From: an uncultured beta proteobacterium
Lineage (GTDB): Bacteria; Pseudomonadota; Gammaproteobacteria; Burkholderiales; SG8-41
Length of the DNA: 64,000 bases
Assembly (NCBI GenBank): GCA_903889565.1
Contig: CAISYC010000027.1
Coordinates: forward strand, 1-64,000
Direction: 5' to 3'
Shown: in pieces, positions 26,251 through 35,087 of the stretch
How positions within the stretch are numbered: the first letter of the stretch is position 1
How the letters are laid out: the number at the start of each line of letters is the position of its first letter
Made by a program: the position numbers and the translations under genes
The notes under the pieces: generated by a model
What the model saw: the letters and a program-made list of their open reading frames with translations, nothing else
What the model was told of the DNA's origin: nothing
The model's database searches: none

Positions 26251-27150
26251 CTACGGATACATCGCCCAGCCGACGCGGTTGGTTTTGGCCTTGAAGAAAT
26301 GCCCCTGCGTGCTGGTGACGAAAAGGGTGGTCATGTCGGCGCCACCGAAGCAGCAGTTGGTCGGGCGGTTGCACGGCACCGGATGGGTTTCGAGCACACG
26401 GCCGGTGGGTGAGAAGACGGTGATCATCGGGCCGGGGCCGCTGACTTCATAGCCGTTGGTGGCGACGATGTTGCCGTCGCGATCGAAGCACATGCCGTCG
26501 ATGCCGCGATGCACGCCGCGCGCATCCGCGCCCCAGGTGAACAGCGTGTTGTAAGTACCGAGGCTGCCGTCGTCGTTGATCGGGTAGGCGCGCAGCTCGC
26601 GCGGGATGTCTTTCGCATAGCCGCTCTCGGCGACGTAGAGCGTGCGGTTGTCGAGCGAGACCAGAATGCCGTTCGGCATGGTGGTGTCGAAGGTCACGCG
26701 CGTGATCGTGTAGCTGCCGTCGGTCTGCGGATCAAGACGGAACACCGACTGGTTATCGAGCTCCATGGTCGAGCCCTTGTCCCAGTTGCCGCTGTTGACC
26801 GGGTTGGTGAACCAGATGCGGCCCTTGCGGTCGATCGCGAGGTCGTTCGGCGTGTTCAGGCGCTTGCCTTCGAAGTTGTCGCAGAGCGTGGTGATTTTGC
26901 CGTCATCGAACCGCACCACCGAGCGCCCGCCCGAGCAGCAGCCGAACAGGCGGCCCTTTTCGTCGTGCGCAAGGCCATTGGTGCGGTTGGTGCCTTCGAG
27001 CGCAATCTCGATAGCGCCCGTCTTCGGGTCATAGCGCATGATGCGGCTGGCCTGAATGTGCGTGAAAAAAAGATATTCACCGTCCCACACCGGGCCTTCG
27101 GTGAGCGGCACGTCGGCGGGTTTGACTAAGAGTTCGAAGTTCCATTGCAT
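26251..27150 (-). CDS. SMP-30/gluconolactonase-like six-bladed propeller
   Basis: 299 residues of the SGL family. The metal ligands expected for SMP-30 lactonases are visible: Glu in 'LTEGPVWDG', Asn in 'LNTPNDLAID', Asn in 'TMPNGILVS' and Asp in 'GIDGMCFDRDG'. These enzymes open sugar lactones in the cytosol using a divalent cation. No signal peptide. The metallohydrolase gene follows on the same strand about 80 bp away. Confidence 0.88.
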   Translation of the reverse strand: MQWNFELLVKPADVPLTEGPVWDGEYLFFTHIQASRIMRYDPKTGAIEIALEGTNRTNGLAHDEKGRLFGCCSGGRSVVRFDDGKITTLCDNFEGKRLNTPNDLAIDRKGRIWFTNPVNSGNWDKGSTMELDNQSVFRLDPQTDGSYTITRVTFDTTMPNGILVSLDNRTLYVAESGYAKDIPRELRAYPINDDGSLGTYNTLFTWGADARGVHRGIDGMCFDRDGNIVATNGYEVSGPGPMITVFSPTGRVLETHPVPCNRPTNCCFGGADMTTLFVTSTQGHFFKAKTNRVGWAMYP

Positions 27151-27190
27151 GATTGGGTCGATTCAAGATTAAGTCGAACAGGTTTCAAAA

Positions 27191-27228
27191 CCCCTCACCC
27201 CTGCCCTCCCCCTCAAGGGGGAAGGGAG
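27191..27228. repeat. C-rich dispersed repeat
   Basis: CCCCTCACCCCTGCCCTCCCCCTCAAGGGGGAAGGGAG: the inner CCCTCCCCCTC/AAGGGGGAAGGG part is nearly self-complementary. It lies in the divergent gap between the SMP-30-like gene and the ImmA/IrrE-like gene, so it is not a terminator for either. Confidence 0.55.
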
Positions 27229-27309
27229 TTCAATTCAGAGTACGAGGGCATGCGTGCTGCATGGGGAGTTATTGTAGACTGTCCGCCCTGCTTGACCATC
27301 ACGCACCGC

Positions 27310-28002
27310 ATGAACGACACCCACAGCGAAGCCGCCGTCCGCGATTTGCATGCGCGCCTGTGGCGTGCGCGCGCGTCGCTGTGGCCGGCGGAGGCGATGC
27401 CAACGCCGGTGGAGATGCTCGATCCGGCGGCGGCGGCGCGGCTGCTGGGGATCGAATTCGAAGTGCATGACGAACTCGGCTCGCGTTTCAATGCCGCCGA
27501 GGCGCGCTTCGAGATCGCCGGCCTGCTCGACCGGCAGGCGAAGAAGATCGCGATCTCGCGGCGCTTTGCGTTGGAAACGCAGCGCTTCACCGCCGCGCAC
27601 GAACTCGGCCACTGGCTGCTGCATCCGGGCAACATCATGCATCGCGACCGCCCGGTTGGCGGCCTTGAGTTCGGACCGATGAAACGCCCGCTGCCGGAGC
27701 GCGAAGCGGATCGCTTCGCGGCGCTGTTTCTGATGCCGGAAAAACTGCTGCGCAAACGCTTCGCCGAATGTTTCGGTGCAACGACACCGCTGGTGGTCGA
27801 TGACGCCGCGGCGTTCTGGCTGTGCGGCGGCAATCCGGGGTTCCTGCTCGACGCCGACATTCATTCGCTCGAACGCGAAGTGGCGGTGGCCTCGGCGCGC
27901 TCGTTCGCCAACCGGCATTTCGATTCGCTGGCGCGGCACTTTCATGTCTCGATCGCGAGCATGGCGATCCGGCTGCGCGAGCTGGAACTGGTGCGGGCTT
28001 AG
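27310..28002 (+). CDS. ImmA/IrrE-family metallopeptidase
   Basis: 230 residues from the ATG at 27310; a longer upstream frame crosses the repeat and is unlikely. The zinc motif 'AAHELGHWLLHP' (HExxH) and the third-ligand region 'READRFAALFLMPEKLL' are typical of the ImmA/IrrE family (peptidase M78). These cleave repressors in mobile elements or stress responses. The C-terminal helical part ('FHVSIASMAIRLRELELV') is the usual XRE-like/M78 tail. No partner repressor gene (ImmR or DdrO-like XRE) lies beside it, so the target is unknown. Confidence 0.85.
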   Translation: MNDTHSEAAVRDLHARLWRARASLWPAEAMPTPVEMLDPAAAARLLGIEFEVHDELGSRFNAAEARFEIAGLLDRQAKKIAISRRFALETQRFTAAHELGHWLLHPGNIMHRDRPVGGLEFGPMKRPLPEREADRFAALFLMPEKLLRKRFAECFGATTPLVVDDAAAFWLCGGNPGFLLDADIHSLEREVAVASARSFANRHFDSLARHFHVSIASMAIRLRELELVRA

Positions 28003-28010
28003 CTTACAAG

Positions 28011-28035
28011 TTCCCTCCCCCTGAGGGGGAAGGAA
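28011..28035. repeat. C-rich palindrome at convergent gene ends
   Basis: TTCCCTCCCCC and GGGGGAAGGAA pair over 11 bp with one mismatch around a TGA loop. It sits between the 3' ends of the ImmA/IrrE-like gene and a minus-strand gene, 9 bp from one stop and 6 bp from the other, so it may work as a bidirectional transcript end although T-tracts are short. Confidence 0.55.
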
Positions 28036-28041
28036 CCAAGA

Positions 28042-28449
28042 TCAGTTATCGCCGCCGGCGTCGCGCACGTTGTTGCGCACCTGCTTCTTCAGCGTTTCGG
28101 TGTCGCCCTTGAGCATGCGCGCGCGGTTCTGCGCGGCGGTGCTGGCGGCCTGCTCCATCACGCGCTTGCGTTCGGCGGCAAGCTCGTTGTTGAGGTCGCC
28201 GTCGATGCCGGTGGCGTTGGGATTGCCGTCGGGCATTTTGGCGGCGGCATCGCGCATTTCGCGCGACACGCGCTCGCTGTAGGTCGTTTCGCGGTATTCG
28301 CGGGTTTCGGCGCGCGTGCTGTCGATCTTCTCCTGCACCATCTCCCACAGATCGCCGAAACTCAAACCCATCGCGCGCATCGACGAATACGCGACGATCA
28401 CCACGAGGGCGACGGCGATTTTTTTGTAGATGGGTTTTGATTCGTCCAT
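28042..28449 (-). CDS. Small single-pass membrane protein, function unknown
   Basis: 135 residues. One hydrophobic segment at about residues 10-25 ('KKIAVALVVIVAYSSMRAM') follows a charged N-terminus, giving a membrane anchor. The remainder is highly charged and helical ('TRAETREYRETTYSERVSREMRDAAAKMP', 'ELAAERKRVMEQAASTAAQNRARM'), likely coiled coil. I do not recognise a family. It stands alone on the minus strand. Confidence 0.6.
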   Translation of the reverse strand: MDESKPIYKKIAVALVVIVAYSSMRAMGLSFGDLWEMVQEKIDSTRAETREYRETTYSERVSREMRDAAAKMPDGNPNATGIDGDLNNELAAERKRVMEQAASTAAQNRARMLKGDTETLKKQVRNNVRDAGGDN

Positions 28450-28560
28450 GGCAAGGCGTCAGGCTGTCGTTCAATTGCGCGAAGCTTCCGCCAGCCGCGC
28501 GCCGGCGTCAAGGCACAATGCGGCGGATTGCCTGCCGCGCGTCGTTTCGAACCCGGGCAA

Positions 28561-29421
28561 TCAAAGCAGCGGATTGTCGTGGCCGGTCGCGCAGCCGGCG
28601 TCGGCGATGCACGATGCGGCGGTCGCCACCGGCAGGGCCACATCGAGCATGCGCGCGATTTCCAGCGCCGTGTGCAGGTCTTTGCGCAGATTGGGCAATG
28701 GCGCACCGGGCGCGGCGGGCGCGAGCATGCTTTTCCAGCGCGGGCCCATTTCGCTCCAGATCTGCAAAACCCTGCTGTTGGCCAGACCGTCGCCGAGAAC
28801 TTGTTTGAGCGCCGCGATATCGACCCCGCCGGCGGTGCCGAGGGCAAGACCTTCGAGCAGCGCCACGATGTTGAGCCCCATCACCAGTTGATGCGCGAGC
28901 TTTGCGACCTGGCCGCTGCCGATGTCGCCGGTGTGCAGGATCACATGCGCAAACGATTCGAACACCCCGCGCGCCCGCTCGAGCGTGGCGGCCGCGCCGC
29001 CGATCATCAGCACCAGCTTGCCGTCGGCGGCGGCAAGGTAACCGCCGGTGATCGGCATGTCGAGCGTGGCGCAGTCCTGCGCGGACAGTGCGCTGGCGAT
29101 GCGTTGCACCGGCGCAGGGCCCAGGGTGCTGCCGGTGGCGAAGATGCTGCCCGGCCGCAACGCGTGAATGATGCCGCGCGCGCCGAACACCACGTCGTCG
29201 GTCTGCGCGTTGTCGAAGACGAGGCTGATGACAAGCTCGCTGCAGGCGGCGACCTCCATCGACGACGCGCAGGCGCGCGCGCCGGCGGCAGCGAGTTCGC
29301 GCACCGGCTCGGCGCGGATGTCGAACACCGCGACCTCAAAGCCCGCATTGAGCAGGCGCAGCGCGATCGGTTTGCCGATCACGCCGAGACCAGTCACGCC
29401 GACGTTGGCGATCGCGCTCAT
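28561..29421 (-). CDS. 3-hydroxyisobutyrate dehydrogenase-family (beta-hydroxyacid dehydrogenase)
   Basis: 286 residues from the ATG at 29421, which overlaps the stop of the upstream Bug gene (ATGA, 4 bp), showing translational coupling. The NAD(P)-binding loop 'GVTGLGVIGKP' is at residues 8-18; the substrate motif 'DMPITGGYLAAADGKL' and the catalytic Lys in 'GSGQVAKLAHQL' are conserved. Relatives oxidise 3-hydroxyisobutyrate, tartronate semialdehyde or similar short acids. The coupled Bug receptor suggests the pair takes up and oxidises one hydroxyacid. Confidence 0.9.
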   Translation of the reverse strand: MSAIANVGVTGLGVIGKPIALRLLNAGFEVAVFDIRAEPVRELAAAGARACASSMEVAACSELVISLVFDNAQTDDVVFGARGIIHALRPGSIFATGSTLGPAPVQRIASALSAQDCATLDMPITGGYLAAADGKLVLMIGGAAATLERARGVFESFAHVILHTGDIGSGQVAKLAHQLVMGLNIVALLEGLALGTAGGVDIAALKQVLGDGLANSRVLQIWSEMGPRWKSMLAPAAPGAPLPNLRKDLHTALEIARMLDVALPVATAASCIADAGCATGHDNPLL

Positions 29422-30380
29422 TCGGCGCGGATGCCGGCGTCGCGCGCGACGCGCCGCCATTTGTCGAGCTCGCCGGCAATGCGCTTCGCGAATTCCGCGC
29501 TCGATGCCGGCGTCGGCGCAGCGCCCTCGGCGGCGAGCCGCTGCGCCGCTTCGGGCTGCTCGAGAATGGCGCCGATTTCGCGGTTAAGTGTGCTGACGAC
29601 GGCGGCCGATGTGGCGGCGGGCGCGAGCACGCCCCACCAGATGATCATTTCATAACCGGGCGCGCCGGACTCGGCGATGGTCGGCACCTCGGGCAACAGC
29701 GGCGTGCGCTTCGCGCTGCTGACACCGAGCGGCTTCAAACGACCGGCGCGAATCTGATTGAGCGTGATCGCGGCGGTGCCGAACATGATCTGCACCTGAC
29801 CGCCGATCAGGTCGGTGAGCGCCTGCGGCCCGCCCTTGTACGGCACGTTGACGAGCTGCACGCCGGCGAGACGCGAAAACAGCGCGCCGGCAAAATGATT
29901 GACGCCACCGGTGCCGGAAACAGCGTAGCTGACCGTGTCGGGCCGGGCGCGCGCGAGTTCGATCAGCTCGCGCGCACTGCGCGGCTGAAAGGCCGGATTG
30001 GCGACGAGCACCAGCGGCCCGGCGCCGAGCAGCATTACCGGCGTGAACGACTTCAACGGATCGAAGGGCAACTTGTCGTAAACCGCAGCATTCATGGTGT
30101 GCGACACCGACATGAACTGCAGCGTGTAGCCGTCCGGGGCGGCCTTCGCGGTCAGCTCGGTGGCGACGATGCCGTTGGCGCCGGGCCGGTTATCGACGAC
30201 GATCTGTTGCTTCACGCGCTCGGTGAGCTTGCCGCCGATGAAACGCGCCAGCATGTCGGTGCCGCTGCCGGCCGGGAAGCCGACGATGATGCGCACGGGC
30301 TTGAGCGGATAGTCCGCCGCCGCCTGCGCCGGCACGAATGGCGCAAAGCAAAGCGCGACGATGGCGAGGGGCTTGAACAT
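29418..30380 (-). CDS. Bug-family periplasmic solute-binding protein
   Basis: 320 residues with signal peptide ending near 'VPAQAAA' (residue 21-22). Lobe 1 has 'GFPAGSGTDMLARFIG' and 'VVDNRPGANGIV'; lobe 2 has 'VPYKGGPQALTDLIGG' and 'GAPGYEMIIWWG'. It is the first gene of a two-gene unit with the beta-hydroxyacid dehydrogenase. Divergent from the crotonase gene with an 85-bp gap. Confidence 0.9.
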   Translation of the reverse strand: MFKPLAIVALCFAPFVPAQAAADYPLKPVRIIVGFPAGSGTDMLARFIGGKLTERVKQQIVVDNRPGANGIVATELTAKAAPDGYTLQFMSVSHTMNAAVYDKLPFDPLKSFTPVMLLGAGPLVLVANPAFQPRSARELIELARARPDTVSYAVSGTGGVNHFAGALFSRLAGVQLVNVPYKGGPQALTDLIGGQVQIMFGTAAITLNQIRAGRLKPLGVSSAKRTPLLPEVPTIAESGAPGYEMIIWWGVLAPAATSAAVVSTLNREIGAILEQPEAAQRLAAEGAAPTPASSAEFAKRIAGELDKWRRVARDAGIRAE

Positions 30381-30465
30381 GGCGTGGGCATCATACCGCG
30401 GCGCGGACGGCGCGCGCCGCTGTGATACGCTAACCCGACCATTCGACAGCCCGGGGGATGCCCGC

Positions 30466-31230
30466 TTGAAGTTCGACGACTACGCGCAGAGTTACCGCTT
30501 CATCAAGCTCGAAAGGCGCGACGGCATTCTGCAGATGACGCTGCACAGCGACGGCGGCCCCCTGCGCTGGGGACTCGACGCGCAGGCCGAAATGGCGCGC
30601 GCGCTCGCCGAAATCGGCAGCGACCGCGACAACCGCATCATCATACTCACCGGCAGCGGCGGCGAATTCAGCGGCCCGCGGCTCGATCCGGAGGCGGAGT
30701 TTTTTCACGGCGCGAAGCTGACCCCGTCGGGCGTGCATGAGGTGTTTGTCAATGCGAGGAAGCTGGTCAATGCGCATCTTGCCATCGAGGTGCCGATCAT
30801 CGCCGCGGTCAACGGCCCGGCCAAGCGCCATGCCGATCTCGCGCTGATGTGCGACATCGTGCTCGCCAGCGACGACGCATCGTTCGAGGACAGCGCGCAT
30901 TTCGCCAACGGCAGCATCGCGCCCGGCGACGGCATTAACGTCGTTTACACCATGCTGATCGGGCTTAACCGCGCGCGCTACCTGATGCTGACCGGGCAGG
31001 TGCTCGGCGCGCGCGAGGCGAAGGAGATGGGGCTGGTTGCCGAAGTAATGCCGCGCGACCGGCTGATGCCGCGCGCGTGGGAGCTCGCGCATCAGCTCGC
31101 AAAAAAATCCGACATGCTGCTGCGCTACACGCGCGCGGTGCTGACGCATCCGCTGAAAAAGCAGATCGACGAGGGCCTGCCCTACTATCTGGCGATGGAA
31201 GCGTTGTCGACGCTGGACCGGTCGCAGTAA
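30466..31230 (+). CDS. Enoyl-CoA hydratase/isomerase (crotonase) family protein
   Basis: 254 residues from the TTG at 30466 with GGGGGA upstream; the longer ATG form would read through the divergent promoter. Crotonase-fold features: 'NRIIILTGSGGEFSGPRLD', 'HLAIEVPIIAAVNGPAKRHADLALMCDIVLAS' (oxyanion-hole region), and 'LTGQVLGAREAKEMGLVAEVM'. The glutamates typical of true enoyl-CoA hydratase are not obvious, so it may be another crotonase activity (hydrolase, isomerase or lyase). The ribosome site and start are inferred. Confidence 0.8.
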   Translation: MKFDDYAQSYRFIKLERRDGILQMTLHSDGGPLRWGLDAQAEMARALAEIGSDRDNRIIILTGSGGEFSGPRLDPEAEFFHGAKLTPSGVHEVFVNARKLVNAHLAIEVPIIAAVNGPAKRHADLALMCDIVLASDDASFEDSAHFANGSIAPGDGINVVYTMLIGLNRARYLMLTGQVLGAREAKEMGLVAEVMPRDRLMPRAWELAHQLAKKSDMLLRYTRAVLTHPLKKQIDEGLPYYLAMEALSTLDRSQ

Positions 31231-31272
31231 CCGCTCGGCAAACTGCCGGACGAACGAATCAACCGACCGGTT

Positions 31273-32187
31273 TTAATCCGGCAACGCGATGACCTCGCCG
31301 AGCCCCGAGTGGTCATGCCGCGTGCCGAACTGCCGGGTGAACAGGGACTGCGCGAACTCGCCGGAACAGTGGCCCGCCGCAACGCGCTCGAGCTTCCACT
31401 TCTGCTGGAAATTGCTGACGATCTGCGTGACTTGTTCATCGGTCTGATCGACCAGATGCAGACCGCCGAACACGGAGTAGAGCCGCGGGTCGATCTGGCT
31501 TGCGGCGGCGAGGATCTTCTCGATGCCCGGATGCGAACAGCCGACGACCACGACCAGTCCCTTCGGCGTCCGGATTGCCATCGACAGTTCGTTCATTTCC
31601 AGCGTGCCCTTGTTTTCCGACACGGTTCTGAACAGAAAGAATCCCGGCATCACCTCCAGCGGCTTGTCGATCTGGCTGATGTTGGCGCCGGGCCATGGCG
31701 AATCGACCGCATAGGTATCGGGATATTTGCCCTCGAAATAATGCATATCATCGGGCGCATCGACGACCCGCCGTTCGATCAGTTTCGCCAGCGGCGCCCC
31801 CTTGGCGACCGAAGTACCGAACATCGCCCCTTCAAACGGGGCATAGATTTTGATTTTCGGATTCTGCTGCAGCACGTAAGCGAGACCCGAGGTGTGATCG
31901 CCATGCCGGTGCGACAGGACGACGAAGTCGAGCGTCTTGAGATCGATTTTCAGCTTGCGTACATTGTCGGCGAAAACGCGATACTGCCCGCCGGTATCGA
32001 ACAATATGCGCTTGCCGCCATACTCGATCAGCGCGGAGTAACCCCAGCCGCGCTCCAGATCGGACGGTTTGCCGAAGGCATCGTAAATGATCGTCACCCG
32101 TGCCGGACTCTCGCCGGCATGACCGGCGAAGCTGATTGCGCAAAGCAATATCGCGGCGAAAGCAGCAGACAGAAAACGGCTGATCAT
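31273..32187 (-). CDS. Exported MBL-fold hydrolase (COG1237-like)
   Basis: 304 residues from the ATG at 32187 (AAAGGA 6 nt before it), giving a clear signal peptide 'MISRFLSAAFAAILLCAISFAGHA'. The metal motif 'LSHRHGDHTSGL' and later 'VVGCSHPGIEKIL' and 'GGLHLVDQ' match the dihydropterin/beta-ribofuranosylaminobenzene synthase-like branch of MBL hydrolases, whose periplasmic members are uncharacterised. An in-frame ATG at 32304 also has a strong GAGGAG site but would add 39 residues that bury the signal peptide. Confidence 0.83.
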   Translation of the reverse strand: MISRFLSAAFAAILLCAISFAGHAGESPARVTIIYDAFGKPSDLERGWGYSALIEYGGKRILFDTGGQYRVFADNVRKLKIDLKTLDFVVLSHRHGDHTSGLAYVLQQNPKIKIYAPFEGAMFGTSVAKGAPLAKLIERRVVDAPDDMHYFEGKYPDTYAVDSPWPGANISQIDKPLEVMPGFFLFRTVSENKGTLEMNELSMAIRTPKGLVVVVGCSHPGIEKILAAASQIDPRLYSVFGGLHLVDQTDEQVTQIVSNFQQKWKLERVAAGHCSGEFAQSLFTRQFGTRHDHSGLGEVIALPD

Positions 32188-32419
32188 GTTTGTTCCTTTT
32201 ACTGGTTGACGGCAGCGCGGTCGGCAACGGTGACTGCCGCGGTCAACGGCGGCAGGCAGAACACGGCGATGAAGCAGAAGCAAATACGTGCACGGGTCCT
32301 GCATGGCAAGTCTCCTCGTTATTCTTCAAATACTATAACCGGCTTTGCGCAACACCCGGATGACGGGTTGTCTACCAACGCAGCCGCAGGCCTGCGAAAA
32401 GAGCGACTGCGATTGCGCT

Positions 32420-33382
32420 TCAGTCACGCGCCTTGATGAACTTCGGCCAGCGTTCCATTTCCGCGCGAATAAACGCGTCGGTCTGTTCAGGCGTGCCGCC
32501 GCCGACCTCGACACCATCGGCGGCGAGTTTCGCGCGCAAGGCCGGATCGGCCAGCCCCCGGTTGATGACGGCGTTGAGCGTGCGAATGATTTCGCGCGGC
32601 GTTTTTGCCGGCGCCATCACCGCGAACCATGCACGCACGTCGAAGCCGGGCAGCCCCGCCTCGGCAATCGTCGGCACGTCCGGCGCGAGCGAGGCGCGGC
32701 TGATGCTGGTCACGGCGAGCATGCGCAGGCGCCCGGCACGCGCCAGCGGCAAGCTGGTGTTGATGGTGTCGAACATCATGGTTACCTGACCGCCGAGGAG
32801 ATCGGTCAGCGCCGGCGCGTTGCCTTTGTAGGGGATCTGCACGATGTCGATGCCGGCCATCTGGCGGAACAACAAGCCCGCCATCGACGGGCCGCCGCCG
32901 GCCGAACCGGCGGCAAACTGCAACTGGCCGGGTCGCGCTTTGGCGAGCGCAATCAGGTCCTGCACCGAATTGGCGGCTACCGACGGATGCACCACCAGCA
33001 GCAGCGGAATGTAGCCGACCAGCGTGATCGCGGAAAAATCCCGCAGCGTGTCGTACGGCAGTTTTTTAATGAAGATCGGATTTGTCGCGTGTGTCGAATA
33101 ACCCATCATCAGCGTGTGGCCGTCGGGCGGCGACTTGGCAACGAGTTCGCTGCCGATGACTGCACTGGCGCCGGCGCGATTATCGACAATCACCGGCACG
33201 CCGAATTTTTCGGCGAGTTGCTGCGCGACGACGCGGCTCAGCATGTCCACCGCGCCGCCCGGCGGCGACGGGCAGATCAACCGCAGCGGCCGCGCGGGAT
33301 AGGGGTCGGCGGCCACTGTCGCCGCGATCAGCATCAGCGCCGCGCAGCCGGCGTAGCGCCAGGACAGAACCGTCGCGCGCAT
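32420..33382 (-). CDS. Bug-family periplasmic solute-binding protein
   Basis: 320 residues from the ATG at 33382 with signal peptide ending near 'AATVAA' (about residue 25). Lobe 1: 'PSPPGGAVDMLSRVVAQQ' and 'IVDNRAGASAVIG'; lobe 2: 'IPYKGNAPALTDLLGG' and 'GLPGFDVRAWF'. It lies 11 bp after the carboxymuconolactone-decarboxylase-like gene on the same strand, so the two form an operon. Confidence 0.9.
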   Translation of the reverse strand: MRATVLSWRYAGCAALMLIAATVAADPYPARPLRLICPSPPGGAVDMLSRVVAQQLAEKFGVPVIVDNRAGASAVIGSELVAKSPPDGHTLMMGYSTHATNPIFIKKLPYDTLRDFSAITLVGYIPLLLVVHPSVAANSVQDLIALAKARPGQLQFAAGSAGGGPSMAGLLFRQMAGIDIVQIPYKGNAPALTDLLGGQVTMMFDTINTSLPLARAGRLRMLAVTSISRASLAPDVPTIAEAGLPGFDVRAWFAVMAPAKTPREIIRTLNAVINRGLADPALRAKLAADGVEVGGGTPEQTDAFIRAEMERWPKFIKARD

Positions 33383-33393
33383 CGCAGTGAAGA

Positions 33394-33774
33394 TTACGCG
33401 GCGGCCGCTTCGGCAAACACGGCGCGCGCCACGCGCAAACCCTCGACCGCGGCCGGCATGCCGCAATAAACACCGGCCTGCAGCATGATTTCGACGATTT
33501 CTTCGCGCGTCACGCCGTTGCCGAGCGCGGCGCGAATGTGCGTCTGCAATTCGGTCGAACGGTTGAGCGCCGTGAGCATGGTGACCGTGAGCATGCAGCG
33601 GATGCGCGGCTCCAGACCCGGCCGCGCCCACACCGCGCCCCAGCAGAATTCGTTTACAAGTTGCTGCAGCGCTTCGGTGTATTGGTCGGTGGCGGCGAGC
33701 GTGCGCTCGACATGTGAGGCGCCCAGTACCTGCTTACGCATTTCGAGACCACGGTCATGTTGCTGGCTGGACAT
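33394..33774 (-). CDS. 4-carboxymuconolactone decarboxylase-family protein
   Basis: 126 residues, full length for PcaC/CMD. 'GLEPRIRCMLTVTMLTALNRSTELQTHIRAALGNGVTREEIVEIMLQAGVYCGMPAAVEGLRVA' is the standard CMD helical core. PcaC opens the beta-ketoadipate branch of protocatechuate breakdown, but no other pca genes are here, and many CMD-family proteins have other roles. A Bug receptor follows directly in the operon. Confidence 0.88.
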   Translation of the reverse strand: MSSQQHDRGLEMRKQVLGASHVERTLAATDQYTEALQQLVNEFCWGAVWARPGLEPRIRCMLTVTMLTALNRSTELQTHIRAALGNGVTREEIVEIMLQAGVYCGMPAAVEGLRVARAVFAEAAAA

Positions 33775-33931
33775 CGGCGCACCCTCCGTTAAATATTCGA
33801 CAGAGGATTCTACGCTGATGACCGCATTGCCATGCGCAGCGCCTTGTTGACACCCTGTTTTGCGTCGTTCACCATGCGTCAGGCGCCGCGCCACACCGCA
33901 TACAACAACCGCGCGTCGCAGGAGGCTATCC

Positions 33932-34894
33932 ATGAAACTGCACCGCGCCGTCGCTGTTGTCGCCGCATTGCTCGCACCGCTGGCCGCCGCCAGCGAATAT
34001 CCGGCCAAGCCGATCCGCATCATCGTGCAATTCACACCCGGCACTTCGACCGATGTGCTCGCGCGCCTGGTCGCGGCGAAGATGAGCGATCACTGGAACC
34101 AGCAGGTGGTCGTGGACAACAAGCCGGGTGCAGGCGCGGTCCTCGGCACCGAGCTGGGCGCGAAGGCGCCGCATGACGGCTATACGTTGACGATGGCGGT
34201 ATCCAGCGCCTTCGGCATCAACCCGACGCTCTACGCGAAGCTGCCGTACGACGCGATCAACGATTTCGCGCCGATCACGAATCTGGGATTGACGCCGCAG
34301 ACGCTGGTGGTAAACCCGGCCGAGAGCTACAAGACGGTGAAGGAATTCGTCGCCGCTGCGAAAGCAAAACCGGGCACCATCAACTTTGCCTCGCTCGGCA
34401 GCGGCTCGACCAGCCATCTGACGACCGAAATGTTCGCCAGCATTGCCGGCATCAAGCTCAATCACGTGCCGTTCAAGGGCAGCGCCGATGCGCATACGCA
34501 GATCATCGGCGGCCAGGTGCCAATGATGTTCGACGCGATTCCGGCAACCCTGCCGCATATCAAATCGGGCCGCCTGCGCGGGCTCGGCATCGCGACGCTG
34601 AAACGCTCGCCCTATCTGCCCGATCTGCCGACGATTGCCGAGTCGGGTTACGCGGGCTTCGAGGCGGTCGGCTGGATCGGCATCGCGGCGCCGGCGAAAA
34701 CACCCGCGCCCATCCTCGACAAGCTCAACGCCGAGATGGTGCGCATCCTCGGCGAAGCGGACGTGAAGGAAAAACTCGCCACGCTCGCGTTCACTCCGGT
34801 GGGCGACACGCGCGAACAGTTTGCCGCCTATATCAAGGCTGAGATCGCCAAATGGGGCGCCGCGGTGAAAGCGTCGGGCGCGAAAGCGGAGTGA
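33932..34894 (+). CDS. Bug-family periplasmic solute-binding protein
   Basis: 320 residues from the ATG at 33932 (GGAGG ribosome site), signal peptide ending near 'APLAAAS' (about residue 20). Lobe 1: 'QFTPGTSTDVLARLVAAKM' and 'VVDNKPGAGAVLG'; lobe 2: 'VPFKGSADAHTQIIGG' and 'GYAGFEAVGWIG'. It is divergent from the CMD-Bug pair, making two Bug genes back to back. It may precede the MaoC/CoA-transferase pair on the same strand (193 bp gap). Confidence 0.9.
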   Translation: MKLHRAVAVVAALLAPLAAASEYPAKPIRIIVQFTPGTSTDVLARLVAAKMSDHWNQQVVVDNKPGAGAVLGTELGAKAPHDGYTLTMAVSSAFGINPTLYAKLPYDAINDFAPITNLGLTPQTLVVNPAESYKTVKEFVAAAKAKPGTINFASLGSGSTSHLTTEMFASIAGIKLNHVPFKGSADAHTQIIGGQVPMMFDAIPATLPHIKSGRLRGLGIATLKRSPYLPDLPTIAESGYAGFEAVGWIGIAAPAKTPAPILDKLNAEMVRILGEADVKEKLATLAFTPVGDTREQFAAYIKAEIAKWGAAVKASGAKAE

Positions 34895-35087
34895 CGCGGC
34901 GCGCGAAAACCCGCCGGCATCGATGTTCACTTGATCGTCGCCTGATTGCCCCTGCCCCAACCCTCCCCCGTGATGCAGCGCAGGGAGCCCGGCGGTTGAC
35001 CAGCCAACTAAAACCAATCCGTGAGTTGTAAAATCTCGCCTCCGCGCCGCCGGGCGCGCCCATCATCGAACCGCAGGAGCATGCGCC

